A stretch of 64,000 nucleotides of DNA, from contig JAQJZZ010000017.1 in the NCBI GenBank assembly GCA_030077755.1, positions 1,860,001 to 1,924,000 of the forward strand, given 5' to 3'. Under the pieces are notes generated by a model. That model searched no databases, was not told the origin of the DNA, and worked only from the letters and a program-made list of their open reading frames with translations. The stretch is from Filosporella fistucella. Taxonomy: Eukaryota; Ascomycota; Leotiomycetes; Helotiales. The position numbers and the translations under genes are program-made. Position 1 is the first letter of the stretch, and every line of letters starts with the position of its first letter. Positions 1 to 10,277 of the stretch are shown here, in pieces.

Positions 1-339
1 CTTCTCCAAAGTAGTTCTGCAATCTCCTAAATTACTTTGAACACTCCCCCAAAGATTTCCATCACTGTGTGCCTGTGCAGAAACTATCATCGGATTTCGA
101 AGCCATGCTTGAGAGATTGACTCCAGCACTCTTGTGAGGCCCGCAATCTCCTGCAAAAGATCGCCAACACTGGTGTCGACATTTCGGGTATCATCAACGA
201 AGGAGTATATGGTGGAGGTCACCTGTGATGCTCTGTTAGAATCGAGAACGCTGGGGGAGTATGAGAGTGGTGGGGGTGTTACCCGTATACAGAGACCTGC
301 AGCTCCTGCTGCAGATGCTGCAATTGAGAGGGGATCCAT
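1..339 (-). CDS. PigL_N-type (fungal STAND N-terminal domain) protein, 5' end, partial
   Basis: This is the first part of a gene running leftwards off the window. The ATG is at 339. Exon 1 (339..283) encodes MDPLSIAASAAGAAGLCIR. A 60-nt intron (282..223; GTAACA donor, TTCTAAC branch, CACAG acceptor) follows, and exon 2 (222..<1) begins VTSTIYSFVDDTRNVD and stays open to the edge, with LTRVLESI and DCRTTLEK. Read without splicing the frame is also open, but splicing restores the family run GLCIRVTSTIYSFVDDTRNVD. This N-terminal domain (PF17111, PigL_N) caps many fungal STAND/NLR-like, ankyrin and other multidomain proteins; it is thought to be a signalling or self-association module. The effector and sensor parts lie outside the window, so whether this is an NLR is unknown. 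The domain call is firm; the rest of the protein is not visible. Confidence 0.82.
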   Translation of the reverse strand, partial: MDPLSIAASAAGAAGLCIRVTPPPLSYSPSVLDSNRASQVTSTIYSFVDDTRNVDTSVGDLLQEIAGLTRVLESISQAWLRNPMIVSAQAHSDGNLWGSVQSNLGDCRTTLEK

Positions 340-995
340 GGGATATACAGCACTCCATGTGGTGTATCAACATTATCTGAACGTTGATTCTCAGGATCCG
401 GATTCGTTCATGGTGGGGGACGTTCGTAAGGATAAAGTAGATGTAGAGTACGTTTGACCCCTCGCATCATTTGGTGAGGCTGAGGCTGAGTCGTTCAAGT
501 TGAGATGGGTCTAGAACATGATCATCTGCACGGGGTACAGTACCTTGGCAACCATCTGCTCTATACCAGGCAGTAACACCGTTGTTTGATTGACAAGAAA
601 ATTCATCATTGCGTAGGTAAGAATAATGGCTATAGGCAGTGTGGTGCAGGAAACAAAAATATCGTGAGGAACAGTTCATTGAATTCCATTTGGAATAAAT
701 ACCCACAAGGGTGGGAACTAAAACGCAGTGTTTAAGTAGGCTCTGTGCGCTATAACTGAAGCTTACCGGGCCTGTACCTACAAGGGCAAGTTTACAAGTG
801 TCGCGCATGGGTATAAGGTGCCTACCTACAACTACACAGCACCTCAACATAATAACACGCTTATTGCGACGATCGGGTTATCATTGTATAATTAGAGCAT
901 AGAAATTGCATACATAATCTCTTCGAGTATACCCTCGGTTCTTACTCATTTCCAGATACCTGTAAGATGTATTCATATCCAACAAGGGATTCATC
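340..995. other. Intergenic, upstream of the left-edge gene
   Basis: This stretch lies between the start of the PigL_N gene and the 3' end of the beta-lactamase-like gene, both on minus. It must hold the promoter of the former and the 3' UTR of the latter. I see no coding signal: the open frames here lack splice structure or family resemblance. Confidence 0.5.
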
Positions 996-3157
996 TTACG
1001 TCCTCTCCAACACCAATCTCAAGGCTCTCGCCTCAACACTCGCAGCTTTCCCATCTTCACTAACCACAAACGTAAAATCATCAACCGCAACACCACCGTA
1101 TCTAATATTCCCTGCCCCGGCCCAGGTAGCACACTCAAAAAATGGATTCGAGCTATCTGGTGCCAGTTTATTCTCAAACACAGCTCGCCAGCTGACCTCA
1201 CCTCCCTTGCCATGCCTTACCTTATTCATCAAACCCGTGGGATAAAGCCGGATGCTTACATCTGCTGGTAAGAGAGCCCCAACAAGAGATGCTGCGATGA
1301 CGAACATATCTGTATTGTTACTTATAAAGCTGTCGATACCGAGACCTAGATGTGATGGGCTAGTAGATATCGTGATTGAAGAGTTGAGTGTACCATCTTT
1401 GGACTTGTAAGTACCAGCAAAGTTCGATGCAGCTTCTTCCCTAGATGCAGCCTCTACGGAAGGCAAAACCGTTTCCAGGGTGAAATTGGTGATGATTGAA
1501 AAATCAGCTGTAGGAATCCCAGCATCTGCATGGAGAACAACGAAACCGATACCCCAATCTGGGATGAGAGCGATGTTTGAGTGGTATGCGGCATAGTCAC
1601 CTTCTTTGGTGTATATGTCTACGATTTTGGGCGGCGACGGCGAAGGAAGTTGGTATCTCCATATCTCCCATGGTGCACCTATTGAGAAATAGGGGCTTGC
1701 GGTGTGTGTGACTGGCTTTAGCCACCGGCGAGTGAGAGGTGGTGAAAGCAAGGAAGATGTTAGGATAGAACGGCCGATAATGGTAAGGTCATGGGATGTT
1801 GAAAATATGCCCCCGGCTCTGTGTCGTAATTTGGTGTCAGTCATTGATACAGGTTATGATCTCTAGGGGAAGAAAGTAAAAGGAAGGAATGCCATTACGA
1901 CATACGGAGTAAAGTCTTTAAAGTCGAGATCCCAGCCACTTATTGCCGCATCACTGGGAATAACCATATGCGAGGGGTCTTTCGGGGGAGAAGATGAAGT
2001 CCCATTCAAATGCAACTTATCAATCAGAGATCTTTGCACGATTGATCCGAATGGTTTCTTAGTGATATTTTCCAATGCGTACCCGAGAATTTGGAAAGCA
2101 ACATTGCTATATGTTGGCGTTGTTGAGGTAGGGAAGATAGGGTGTTGTGGAATGAACGCTTTGAAGAACTCTACAATTTCTGTTAGAATCGTGAACCCCA
2201 AATACATTGCAAAAGCTGCCACAAATCGGTATTTCTCTTTATATGTGCTAGACATATATTGTTCTCGAATTATGCTGTGAATTGGAGCCCGAAAATACAT
2301 GCCGCCACTTGGCATTATCTGGACGGGGGCAAAGGGGACATCAATATGAGAATTATCCTATCGCTGTGTACTTTTCACACTTGAATACACGATATACTAG
2401 TTTCCGTAGAGTTTATGAGAGGGGAAAGGAGTACAGATAATTCCATACAGGACCGTAGCATACGTTCTCTTGTGCAATCCCCTGGTAATAAACATGGCTG
2501 GAAGTCCACCGCGTTGAGTGGCGGAAATCCTAGTCCAGTCAGTGGAAGAGGAGCCAGGACTAAATCTGCACTATCTGGGCCATATCAGCTCTATTCTCCC
2601 AAAAGTGTGGTTGAATACCCACAATCTCTCCCTATACCAGAAATTTGACTTGCAAGTTGCCCGATAGTGACAGATCTCCAATCTACAAAGTCTGCCGCTA
2701 CATCACCCGAGTAGAGTCGACTTGCAGCTGATAATTCAGGAACGTACTTTGTTATCGGGTCGTTGAAATATACATCGCCTTTTTCGATTAGAAAGGCATA
2801 GACTGTAAAGAGCTTGGAAATGCTAGCGATTCGATAGATGCTATTCCCGTCGACTAATTTGGTGCCGTTTGGAGACAGCAAATTTGGTGCTGTATGGTGA
2901 TACTCGAATAACGAGGAAGATTCCTTTGTTGAAAATATCTCGACGGAGAATGAGGTCGTGTTTGGTGTAAGAAGTCCGGTCGAAATTCCGTCTTCAATCT
3001 TGGATTTAAGAGAAAACAATCCTTTCTGAAATGTAGTACTGCTTGATAATTTGGTAGGGATCGAAAAATCAGGTCCCAGATATGGGCACTCTTTGAATGC
3101 ACTTGAGAAGGAACATAATGCTAGTAAAAGCAATTGAATCATTGCTAACTGCTGCAT
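996..3157 (-). CDS. Secreted beta-lactamase-like serine hydrolase (copy 1)
   Basis: Exons 3157..2623, 2574..2464, 2179..1906 and 1818..996 give 580 aa. A hydrophobic N-terminus (residues 1-20, MIQLLLLALCSFSSA) looks like a signal peptide. The class C/penicillin-binding-type catalytic motif SISK (S112-K115) and YSN (Y239-N241) are present, followed by the AGGIFSTS segment and a C-terminal domain typical of fungal ARB_00930-like proteins (PF00144 plus C-terminal domain). Introns are 48 nt (GTGGGT), 284 nt (GTATGC to CTAACAG) and 87 nt (GTATGT). The first removes two in-frame stops and restores GIGRDYSADL. The 284-nt intron is unusually long. Fungal members are presumed extracellular esterase or peptidase-like hydrolases; the substrate is unknown. 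A paralogue with the same intron positions starts at 60928. The gene looks intact once spliced. Confidence 0.85.
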
Positions 3158-3488
3158 TGAAATTCGTTTACCAACAATTAATTTAAGCCTAAGAAAATAT
3201 TTTCCGACGACGAATGAATTCCAATCACTAGCTTTCGTGAGATTAGAAAATGTAAGGCAATCTTCTTCTCATTATATCAAGTGCATCGGCACAATTGAAC
3301 CTGACTGCTTATGGCGTGGTTGAAATAGCCTACATCTCTTGTGGGGTAAAAGCTGCCTGCCGCCAAGATTCTCTCGGGCGATATATATGCACCATGTCGG
3401 CCCCCTCTCTTTCGACATCAGTTCTGCCTCGCCACGGGTCTTGGGATATTGGAAAATGGAAAGGCAGACTATAGGGCAGAGTTCAAGG
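3158..3488. other. Intergenic between rvt and beta-lactamase-like copy 1
   Basis: This 331-bp spacer between two minus-strand genes must carry the rvt 3' UTR and the promoter of the beta-lactamase-like gene. No further feature is visible. Confidence 0.5.
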
Positions 3489-6400
3489 CTAGTCCTGCCA
3501 TCTTACACGTCCACTTCTGAACAATCCTACCATCCCCATCGGCAAAAGCCCCTTCTCTACCACGCTTAGCCCTCCAAATCGCGCCTTCATCTCCTTTCCG
3601 TACATGCCCACAATCCATTTCCCATATCCGTCCAATTCGACGGGATTGTGTTCTATACAGCTAGTCGTCCCAGTCTCAACTAATCCCTCAATTTGTGGCT
3701 TCTCAAGCAATTCCTCCATTGTTGTTTTTAATCCAATCTCGTATTCTTCTCTCCATCTCACAAATTCCTCAAAGCTGAAGAACGTTTCGTGATCGGTGGG
3801 CACAAAACGAGGATCAATGTTCTGATGACGGTGCACATTCCCCTTTTCAAAGACTGCCTTAGCTTTCCTGTACTGTTCCTTTTCATTCTCCAGAAATTCC
3901 TCTAGCAGCTCAGCCGGATTTTCAACCACGTTGTTGCGAACTTGAAGCAAGGAGATGAAGGGATTCTGGAGCTCCAGACCCCCAAGAGATGTCGGGAAGT
4001 AGATGTAGCCATCTGGAATGTTGTCTGTCCCGAACCTGTCGTTTAACATACCCTTTAGATGCAACACGACATTTGAGTTATTAAAAAGTGATGACTGTAT
4101 GTGGGTCATCGTGGACAGAAGCATATCCACGTGTTCCCTCCCGAAGCAATTTGAGGGTTTTCCAAAATTGGATTTGAAAAAGGTATTTGCATATGTGTTC
4201 CATGCCTTAATCCAGGAAAATACGCTGGTCTTACTTTCCAGTTGATGCGCAAGCTCCTTGATGTGTTTATCAACCATGGATTGATCAATGACGAACTTTC
4301 CACTAAGCTGATGCATCATCAAGAAACCCCAGCGAATGTCACCGGATGGAAGAGAAGGATCGATTGGTGCAGAAGAGTTGTTTCCAGTGATGCGAACTGT
4401 GCCTGTTTTGGACGCGTTGAGAGACACTCCCATGATTTCTGTGAATTGGGTGATCGATGCCCACCCCTTGACAACTGTAGAGTGATCTCGGGACATGATC
4501 CAGAAGTCGTCATGCATACGATAGAGTTGAGTGCCATTTGTAGATTGATTGACTGCGAAATCGAGGCAAAACAGAACTGCCTCCCCGCAAATCGAGGAAA
4601 GGGAATGGGCGCCGGGTACACCACGTTTCCGGGGACGGGGCAGGACGGAGTCATCATCGTCAGAAAACTTTAGAGGAGCAGAGAGAAACTTGTTGAAGAA
4701 TGTGAGCCATTTGTCAGACATCCCGAAGTAGGACAGAACCGAAGTAATAGTTGAGTGGGGAAGAGTAGGACTCCACGAAAAGAATTCAGAGCGAGCACAG
4801 GTGAAGTCACCATGCAATTTTGTATTGACGAGAATCTCGGAAGAAAGAAGATGGAGGAGGAAGTGTTTGATTTCCATAGGCGACTGAGGCTTTCCATATT
4901 CGCTCTCTAAATCGTACTCATCACTCTTGTGGGAATTATGGATTTGATTGTTTGTCGATGAGTAAGGCTGGAGATTCATTGCCATTGACATTGGCTGCAT
5001 GCCATTTGGTTGCTGCAAAAGATTTTGTTGATATACAGCTGGCTGTCGTGCTTGTTGCATCATTTGCTGCTGTTGGGCGGCTTGGATCTGTTGCTGTTGC
5101 TGTGCTTGGGCTTGGGCTTGGGCTTGCATCATGGGCTCCTGCTGCTGCCTGGCCATCATTAACCTATTTTTGTTCTGCTGATTCAACTGCATGAGCTGCA
5201 TCTGATAGTCCTGGAGGGCATGGTTACCATCTGGCTGTGCATCGTTCGATCTGCTTCGCTTCAAAGGCCGAGATTCATACATAACCTCCTCTTCTCCCTC
5301 AACGGCGGAAGAGCTTTCATGTGCGTAAGGAGAGTCGGGTAACTGAGACATGAAAAATATGGATTTGTAGATTGCCTGTCGCTTTGCTTGGATGCTCCAT
5401 TTCTTGTGTTGTTGTCCCAGAAAGTATTCTCTTCGCTTCCTATCCACAATGGGAATGTTCTCGCGAAGCGAAGCCCACGCGCCATCGTAGTTGGTGAACT
5501 CAACAAAGTGCTGTTTGAAGAATACAGACCACTTGATGCCGATGTATTGAAGGAATATGGCTTGAAGTAATTCCTCGTCAATGTATACTAGATATTCGTC
5601 AGTCACGAACATAACCGTGGTGTTTCAATAAGGTAGGGTGCTTGTACTCACTGTGAAATGCCCCTGTGACATGGCGGCGCTGCTCAACAGAAACCTCATT
5701 CTCCCAAGACCAGGTTGATATTGCAGCAATTCGCATGTTTAACACGTCTGCAACTTCGGCCAAGATGACAGGGTTGGCCAGGAAGTCTCTCAATACAGCA
5801 CGCTTCTCATCCGAAAGTAGACCTGACGCCAACAATCCTCCAATAACCCAATTCAAAACGCTGTCATCAAACTGATTTGGTGTGGTGAGGGAGTTGCCGA
5901 AGGATCGGACCTTTTTTCTCAAGGCTTCAAGAGCTTTGGAGGCTTGTTTATTTCGACCTGTTTCACCAAATAGGTCTCGAAGATACTCAGTGATGGCCAT
6001 TTGGTCTGTCTCGAATGGTTCAAATACAAGCTTCTCCCATTTCGATCTTGAATCTTCCTTCTGTGCCTTTTGCACATTGACAAAATCCTCTGAGATGTCA
6101 GACATGGCATCAGTAGATACGGAGCTCTTTTCCGAGACAAGCCACTCCGTGACGAGCTCGCCGTATAGTGTAGCATACTGAAATTTCCGTGACTGAATGT
6201 TTAACTTGCTCAGAAGAGATTGTTCCCACTCCAGCAGGAGCTCAGGCGAGATTGATGGATCAAAGCGAGCTTGCTCGAGGAATCTCTCGAGATTTTTAAG
6301 CATTGCTTCAAGTTCAGGATCGTTTGAGTTGCCGGTGAAGAATTGTGTGGGGCTGGTAGAGCGGTTTCCTCGCTTCTTGGTGGACGACTTAACGGAGAAG

Positions 6401-6576
6401 CATTTTTTGACACCGTCCAGGAGAATACGAAGACGTGCTTTGGGGTCAGATACCTTGGTAGCAGCGGTGAGAATTTTTGTTTTCTGATCTTCGAAGATCT
6501 TGCGTTTCTTGGAGAGCTCGTTCAGCTTTGTGCTGGTGATAGACTGGAGGGTTTCGGAGAAGACTGATGAAGACAT
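3489..6576 (-). CDS. rvt: rvt-type reverse-transcriptase-related cellular protein
   Basis: Exons 6576..5652 and 5587..3489 (64-nt intron, GTGAGT to CTAG) encode 1007 aa. The ATG at 6576 starts MSSSVFSETLQS; the frame is open further upstream, but this start has the usual leader. The N-terminal 300 residues are helical and charged. Then come the segment YIDEELLQAIFLQYIG (from Y310), a Gln/Met-rich insert (about 435-525), and RT-like blocks: SEFFSWSPTLPHST (motif A, about 575-588), RGVPGAHSLSSICGE (630-644), YRMHDDFWIM (HDD 667-669) and MGVSLNASKTGTV (motif D-like). The rvt family consists of single-copy, domesticated, non-retrotransposon RTs, some of which have nucleotidyl-polymerising activity. 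Length and architecture fit. The motif A acidic residue is Glu (E576) where Asp is expected. There is no retroelement around it: no endonuclease, RNase H or LTR. Confidence 0.8.
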
Positions 6577-8271
6577 AATTGAGGGGAGGAAATGTGTAAT
6601 TGAATGGTAAGTGACAAGAGGACGAAGGATGCGTTTGTATCTCTGTAATGACTTGAAGAAATGTAGGGAGAGAGGGCTCGTATTTATAGACATTTTTCCC
6701 AGGCAGCATCCATGATCGGGGGTTAGGGCAATTGCCTCATTCTGGTTCGCTCGGGGATTTAGGGCGGCAAAGAGGCGGCAGACATCGGTGGCCTCGTATA
6801 ATTCCTTGGCAGAAGCACGTGATGAATTTTGGTGCCCAAATTCTAGGTCAGTAAGGACCGAACACATTCGAATTGGGCAAATTGGCTGAAAAAACCAAGG
6901 TACAGAAGAGGCAGAGGCACTGTCGCCCACAAAATTGGATCCCAAAAGAATCACGTGATGCTATTCTGCTCAATGCTGCTTCGTATTCAACTTGACCTTC
7001 ACGGGCCGGATCCAGCTTTATTTGCACTGTCATAACTTGAAATAGCAATCAAAACGTTATGCTGGATCACTTGAAATAAGCAGCAAAACGATCAACAGTC
7101 ACCTGGCGAAATTGGTTTCTCTAACGCGATTCTCAGCAGCGACATGAATCCGATCTGACACTCGAGAATTAGAAACGGCTATCGCAAAACAATGACAGAG
7201 AAGGGAAAATTAATTTGAGTCAATTCATTTGCGAAATGGCGACTGTGATAAGGTCACTAATAGAGATATGCCACATACAAGGAGAATGATGCCCGTGCAG
7301 GCCAGCAAAACGATAACAATTGGTTCAATCGTCATATTGAAGTTGTACTCTCGAATCACCCAAGAAAAGAGAAAATAAATGACGATGAGTTAGGATCATT
7401 GACTATGGATGAAGGCGGACGAGCTTGACGCGAGTCGCAAATAAGCAATAACTTTGTGAGAACAGCAGAAGCAGAAATTCAGACTTGGGACAGAGCCATA
7501 GTAATACCTGGCATCAAAAATACTTACATCCGATATCCGGTATGCAAGGAGGTCTCGATGGATGGTAGAGACATTGGCAATAAAGCCTACTTGTCTCCCC
7601 TGGGCACAATGGAAAAGGATTCAGTCCGCAACTTATGGCCACCCAATTACACTCCAAGTACGAGAGTATAAACGCATAGTTTGGGAGAATGCGCCCAACA
7701 GAAATGCATTATGAGCACATATATAATGGCGGCAGCGATGCTCGAGGGTTGGAGACAGAGGAGGTTGGAGATGGTGTTAGATGTCGTATTCTCGGAAATT
7801 CGGGTTGCTTCAGGGGTAGTCCGGAAAGTGGGTCTGACGGCCAAGACTGGCCAATTAGCCGAGTGCGGGGTGACAACAGACCGGATACTCTTTTGGGAAA
7901 ATGAACGATGATTTAAACACGAAGAAGTCTATCTTTGGCCTCATGTTTTCCTGTTTAGGAATTTTTCGAGCTTCGACTCACTCACACGCATTCTGCGTCT
8001 CCTTTGAATCAACAATAGGCAAATTTCAGGTTGCGTTGGCAGCTGAGAATTACCCCGCAGTATCACGTGGTTCCACAGAACAGCCCACCATGGCTGCCTT
8101 AATTGATATTATTTCTCTGGTCTTCGCCTTCCTTTCTATATATTCGACCTCATTCTAATGTTTTAGCATAGGCATATAGAACCCCCCTTGAAAACCATCC
8201 AACCATCCAACCATTCAAAAAATATCAACAACCAACCTACTTCAGAATCACCCCACCAAGTCGCTCCAACA
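6577..8271. promoter_or_regulatory. Divergent intergenic region between rvt and PARG
   Basis: This 1.7-kb region separates rvt (minus) from the PARG gene (plus) and must contain both promoters. The segment just upstream of rvt is open in the rvt frame to 6954 without family resemblance, so I read it as 5' UTR. The last 90 bases before 8272 are A/C-rich with repeated ccaaccatcc-type words, a common fungal leader. No coding or RNA gene is recognised. Confidence 0.5.
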
Positions 8272-9216
8272 ATGCTTCCCAAACCAGCCCGTGCCAAACT
8301 GGCCAAAGAGACCATAAACACCCAGATCCCTCACATCCTAAAATACAATGATCGTGCCCTCACTGGTGTAAACAGCTCCAAACTCATTCATTACAAACCA
8401 GTCGCCAGCTCTCGCAAATATTCTACGGCAGGCACCACTCCCGTCTTTCCCAAAATCAGCATCGTGAAATCAGATACCTACGATGCCGTCCACGCTATTC
8501 TAGCAAAACACCCCCATGATTCCAGAGTTCATGTCGCGGCGCTGAATATGGCATCCTCGTATCAACCAGGAGGGGGAGTTTTGAACGGAGCGTTAGCGCA
8601 AGAAGAAGCATTGTGTCTTCGCTCCACATTGTATCCTGCTCTTTCGACTTCTTTCTACCGTATCCCTGACGATGCAGCGATTCATACCTCTGATATTCTT
8701 GTCTTCCGATCAGCTGATCTGAAAGATTTGCCTCGGGCGGACTGGTTCTTCACAGATATCATCTCATGTGCTGCTTTGAAGAATCCAGAACTGGGCGCTG
8801 TGAGCGAGGAGGGAGTGCAGAGGAAGGTTTATGCTGATGAGAAGGATAAAGAAATCATGACTGTGAAGGTACGACTCATCGTGCAGATTGCAAAGGAGAA
8901 GGGCATCACTCATCTCGTGCTTGGAGCTTTGGGTTGTGGTGCATATCATAATCCCGTGGAAGAGGTGGCAAAGATCTTCAGGAAAGTTATACTTGGGGAT
9001 AGGAGACATACGGGTATAGTTGGTAGCGGGATCCAGGAAGTTTTGTTTGCCATTTTTGATGAAGGGGAGAACTTGAGGGTATTCAAGAAGGTTTTCGAGG
9101 ATGTCGACGGGGTTGATGTGGGGGGAAAGGAGGATAAGACAGCTGAGGGTGATAGTGATAGCAAGGAAGCGGCGGAAGGAAGTGCAGCTCCTGCGGCAGA
9201 GAAGATTGAGGAGTAA
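8272..9216 (+). CDS. Microbial-type poly(ADP-ribose) glycohydrolase domain protein
   Basis: A single exon of 314 aa starts at the ATG at 8272 (MLPKPARAKLAKE, good context CAACAATG). The open frame extends upstream only by a non-ATG codon. The PARG signature is present: NMASSYQPGGG (GGG 100-102) followed by the catalytic QEE (110-112). GCGAYHNP and VLFAIFD form the ends of the macrodomain-like fold, family TIGR02452/PF10021. Such enzymes remove ADP-ribose from proteins or poly(ADP-ribose) chains. The final 40 residues are an acidic, Ala/Lys/Glu-rich low-complexity tail outside the fold. Localisation cannot be read. A 15-nt A run lies 35 bp after the stop. The family call is firm; the substrate is inferred from the family. 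Confidence 0.88.
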   Translation: MLPKPARAKLAKETINTQIPHILKYNDRALTGVNSSKLIHYKPVASSRKYSTAGTTPVFPKISIVKSDTYDAVHAILAKHPHDSRVHVAALNMASSYQPGGGVLNGALAQEEALCLRSTLYPALSTSFYRIPDDAAIHTSDILVFRSADLKDLPRADWFFTDIISCAALKNPELGAVSEEGVQRKVYADEKDKEIMTVKVRLIVQIAKEKGITHLVLGALGCGAYHNPVEEVAKIFRKVILGDRRHTGIVGSGIQEVLFAIFDEGENLRVFKKVFEDVDGVDVGGKEDKTAEGDSDSKEAAEGSAAPAAEKIEE

Positions 9217-10277
9217 TCTAGCAACCTAGGCTGAGGACCACATAGGGATGAAAAAAAAAAAAAAACAGCTGAAATATACCTGGGATAAAATGTTCCATGC
9301 AGTACCACCCGATGCTATCATAGTACTTGGAGTAGAAACCGGTATGCAAAAACATGCAAGCAAATAGTCTGGACGCGAGTAAGTTTCACCAATACACCAT
9401 TATATCTACCTTGAGATTCTCTCTATCTAAACTGCCCTGAATGATCTGCCAGAACATAAATTCTACTACAAATACTGAGATCGCTATTTATCAGCTTCTC
9501 AGTACGGAATTCCATAATATGCTTCATATTTCACAGACGTCAGCTTTATCATCTCTCTCAATCAGGATGCCGGCTAGGTAGTGAGGTTGCTCAAGGATCA
9601 TTCAAGGTCACTCACTACTGCCAACTCAAAGACTAATATAATAAGGCTGACCAGTGTTGAGACACTAAATCGAAAATATGATAACGAGTGGAGTGGCGGG
9701 ATGTACGTGACATATTTATAATTGGTATACTTCTTCCTAACTCAATGAAACTTATATTAAACTGAATAAAGTGATACTATCGGAGTTATCTTTTATACAT
9801 GCCCAGTATGACCGCTATTCTAAGTTAGTGGATAATAAATTGATCCATACGACTCACATTGCACTCTTGCCTTGTAAACTATCGTCGAATCAGAGCTTAC
9901 TAGTTCATATTTCTATGTAATGGTTGATGACCAGCCCCTTGCCAAAGTTGTACAAGCACAACACACTGTTACACACATGTTAATATTTCTAAACTTCTAT
10001 CACGGGTCTAGAACGTATGGTTAAGAGGATATATTTAATGCAATCTAAATAGCTAAAAAGACTCTCTACAGAAACTACTTAGATCCAACGCGAAACCAAA
10101 GCTATTAGTACCCTCCGTCTCAAAACTTGCAAGCCCAACGCATGTAAAACACACTTTGCCCTCCTCACCCAGGACAACAAAAACAACGCAATGAAAATCA
10201 AATCATCGCCAGACCATAATCAGGTACTATACAGAATCCAAACTTCAACATGACTTCTTCCCTCCACCTTAAAAGCC
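9217..10277. other. Intergenic 3' of PARG, partly AT-rich
   Basis: This lies between the converging 3' ends of the PARG gene and the Lys/His-rich gene. A run of 15 A occurs at 9251-9265. From about 9650 to 10050 the sequence is AT-rich with stops in all frames. I see no gene and no recognisable repeat; a decayed insertion is possible but unsupported. Confidence 0.4.

Noticed and set aside
134..457. Plus-strand ORF of 107 codons at the left edge
   Set aside because: It starts with GTG and overlaps the minus-strand PigL_N exons, which match a known domain. The plus-strand frame has no recognisable motif.
2591..2640. Apparent in-frame stops suggesting that beta-lactamase-like copy 1 is a pseudogene
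   Set aside because: A 48-nt intron with GTGGGT donor, GCTGAT branch and CCAG acceptor removes them and restores the family sequence GIGRDYSADL.
3489..6576. rvt gene read as a retrotransposon
   Set aside because: There is no endonuclease, RNase H, gag, LTR, target-site duplication or poly(A) tail. Length and the intron fit the domesticated single-copy family.
9251..9265. Run of 15 A after PARG as the tail of a retroposed insertion
   Set aside because: No target-site duplication or element body upstream; the PARG gene ends just before it. A simple homopolymer is the more economical reading.
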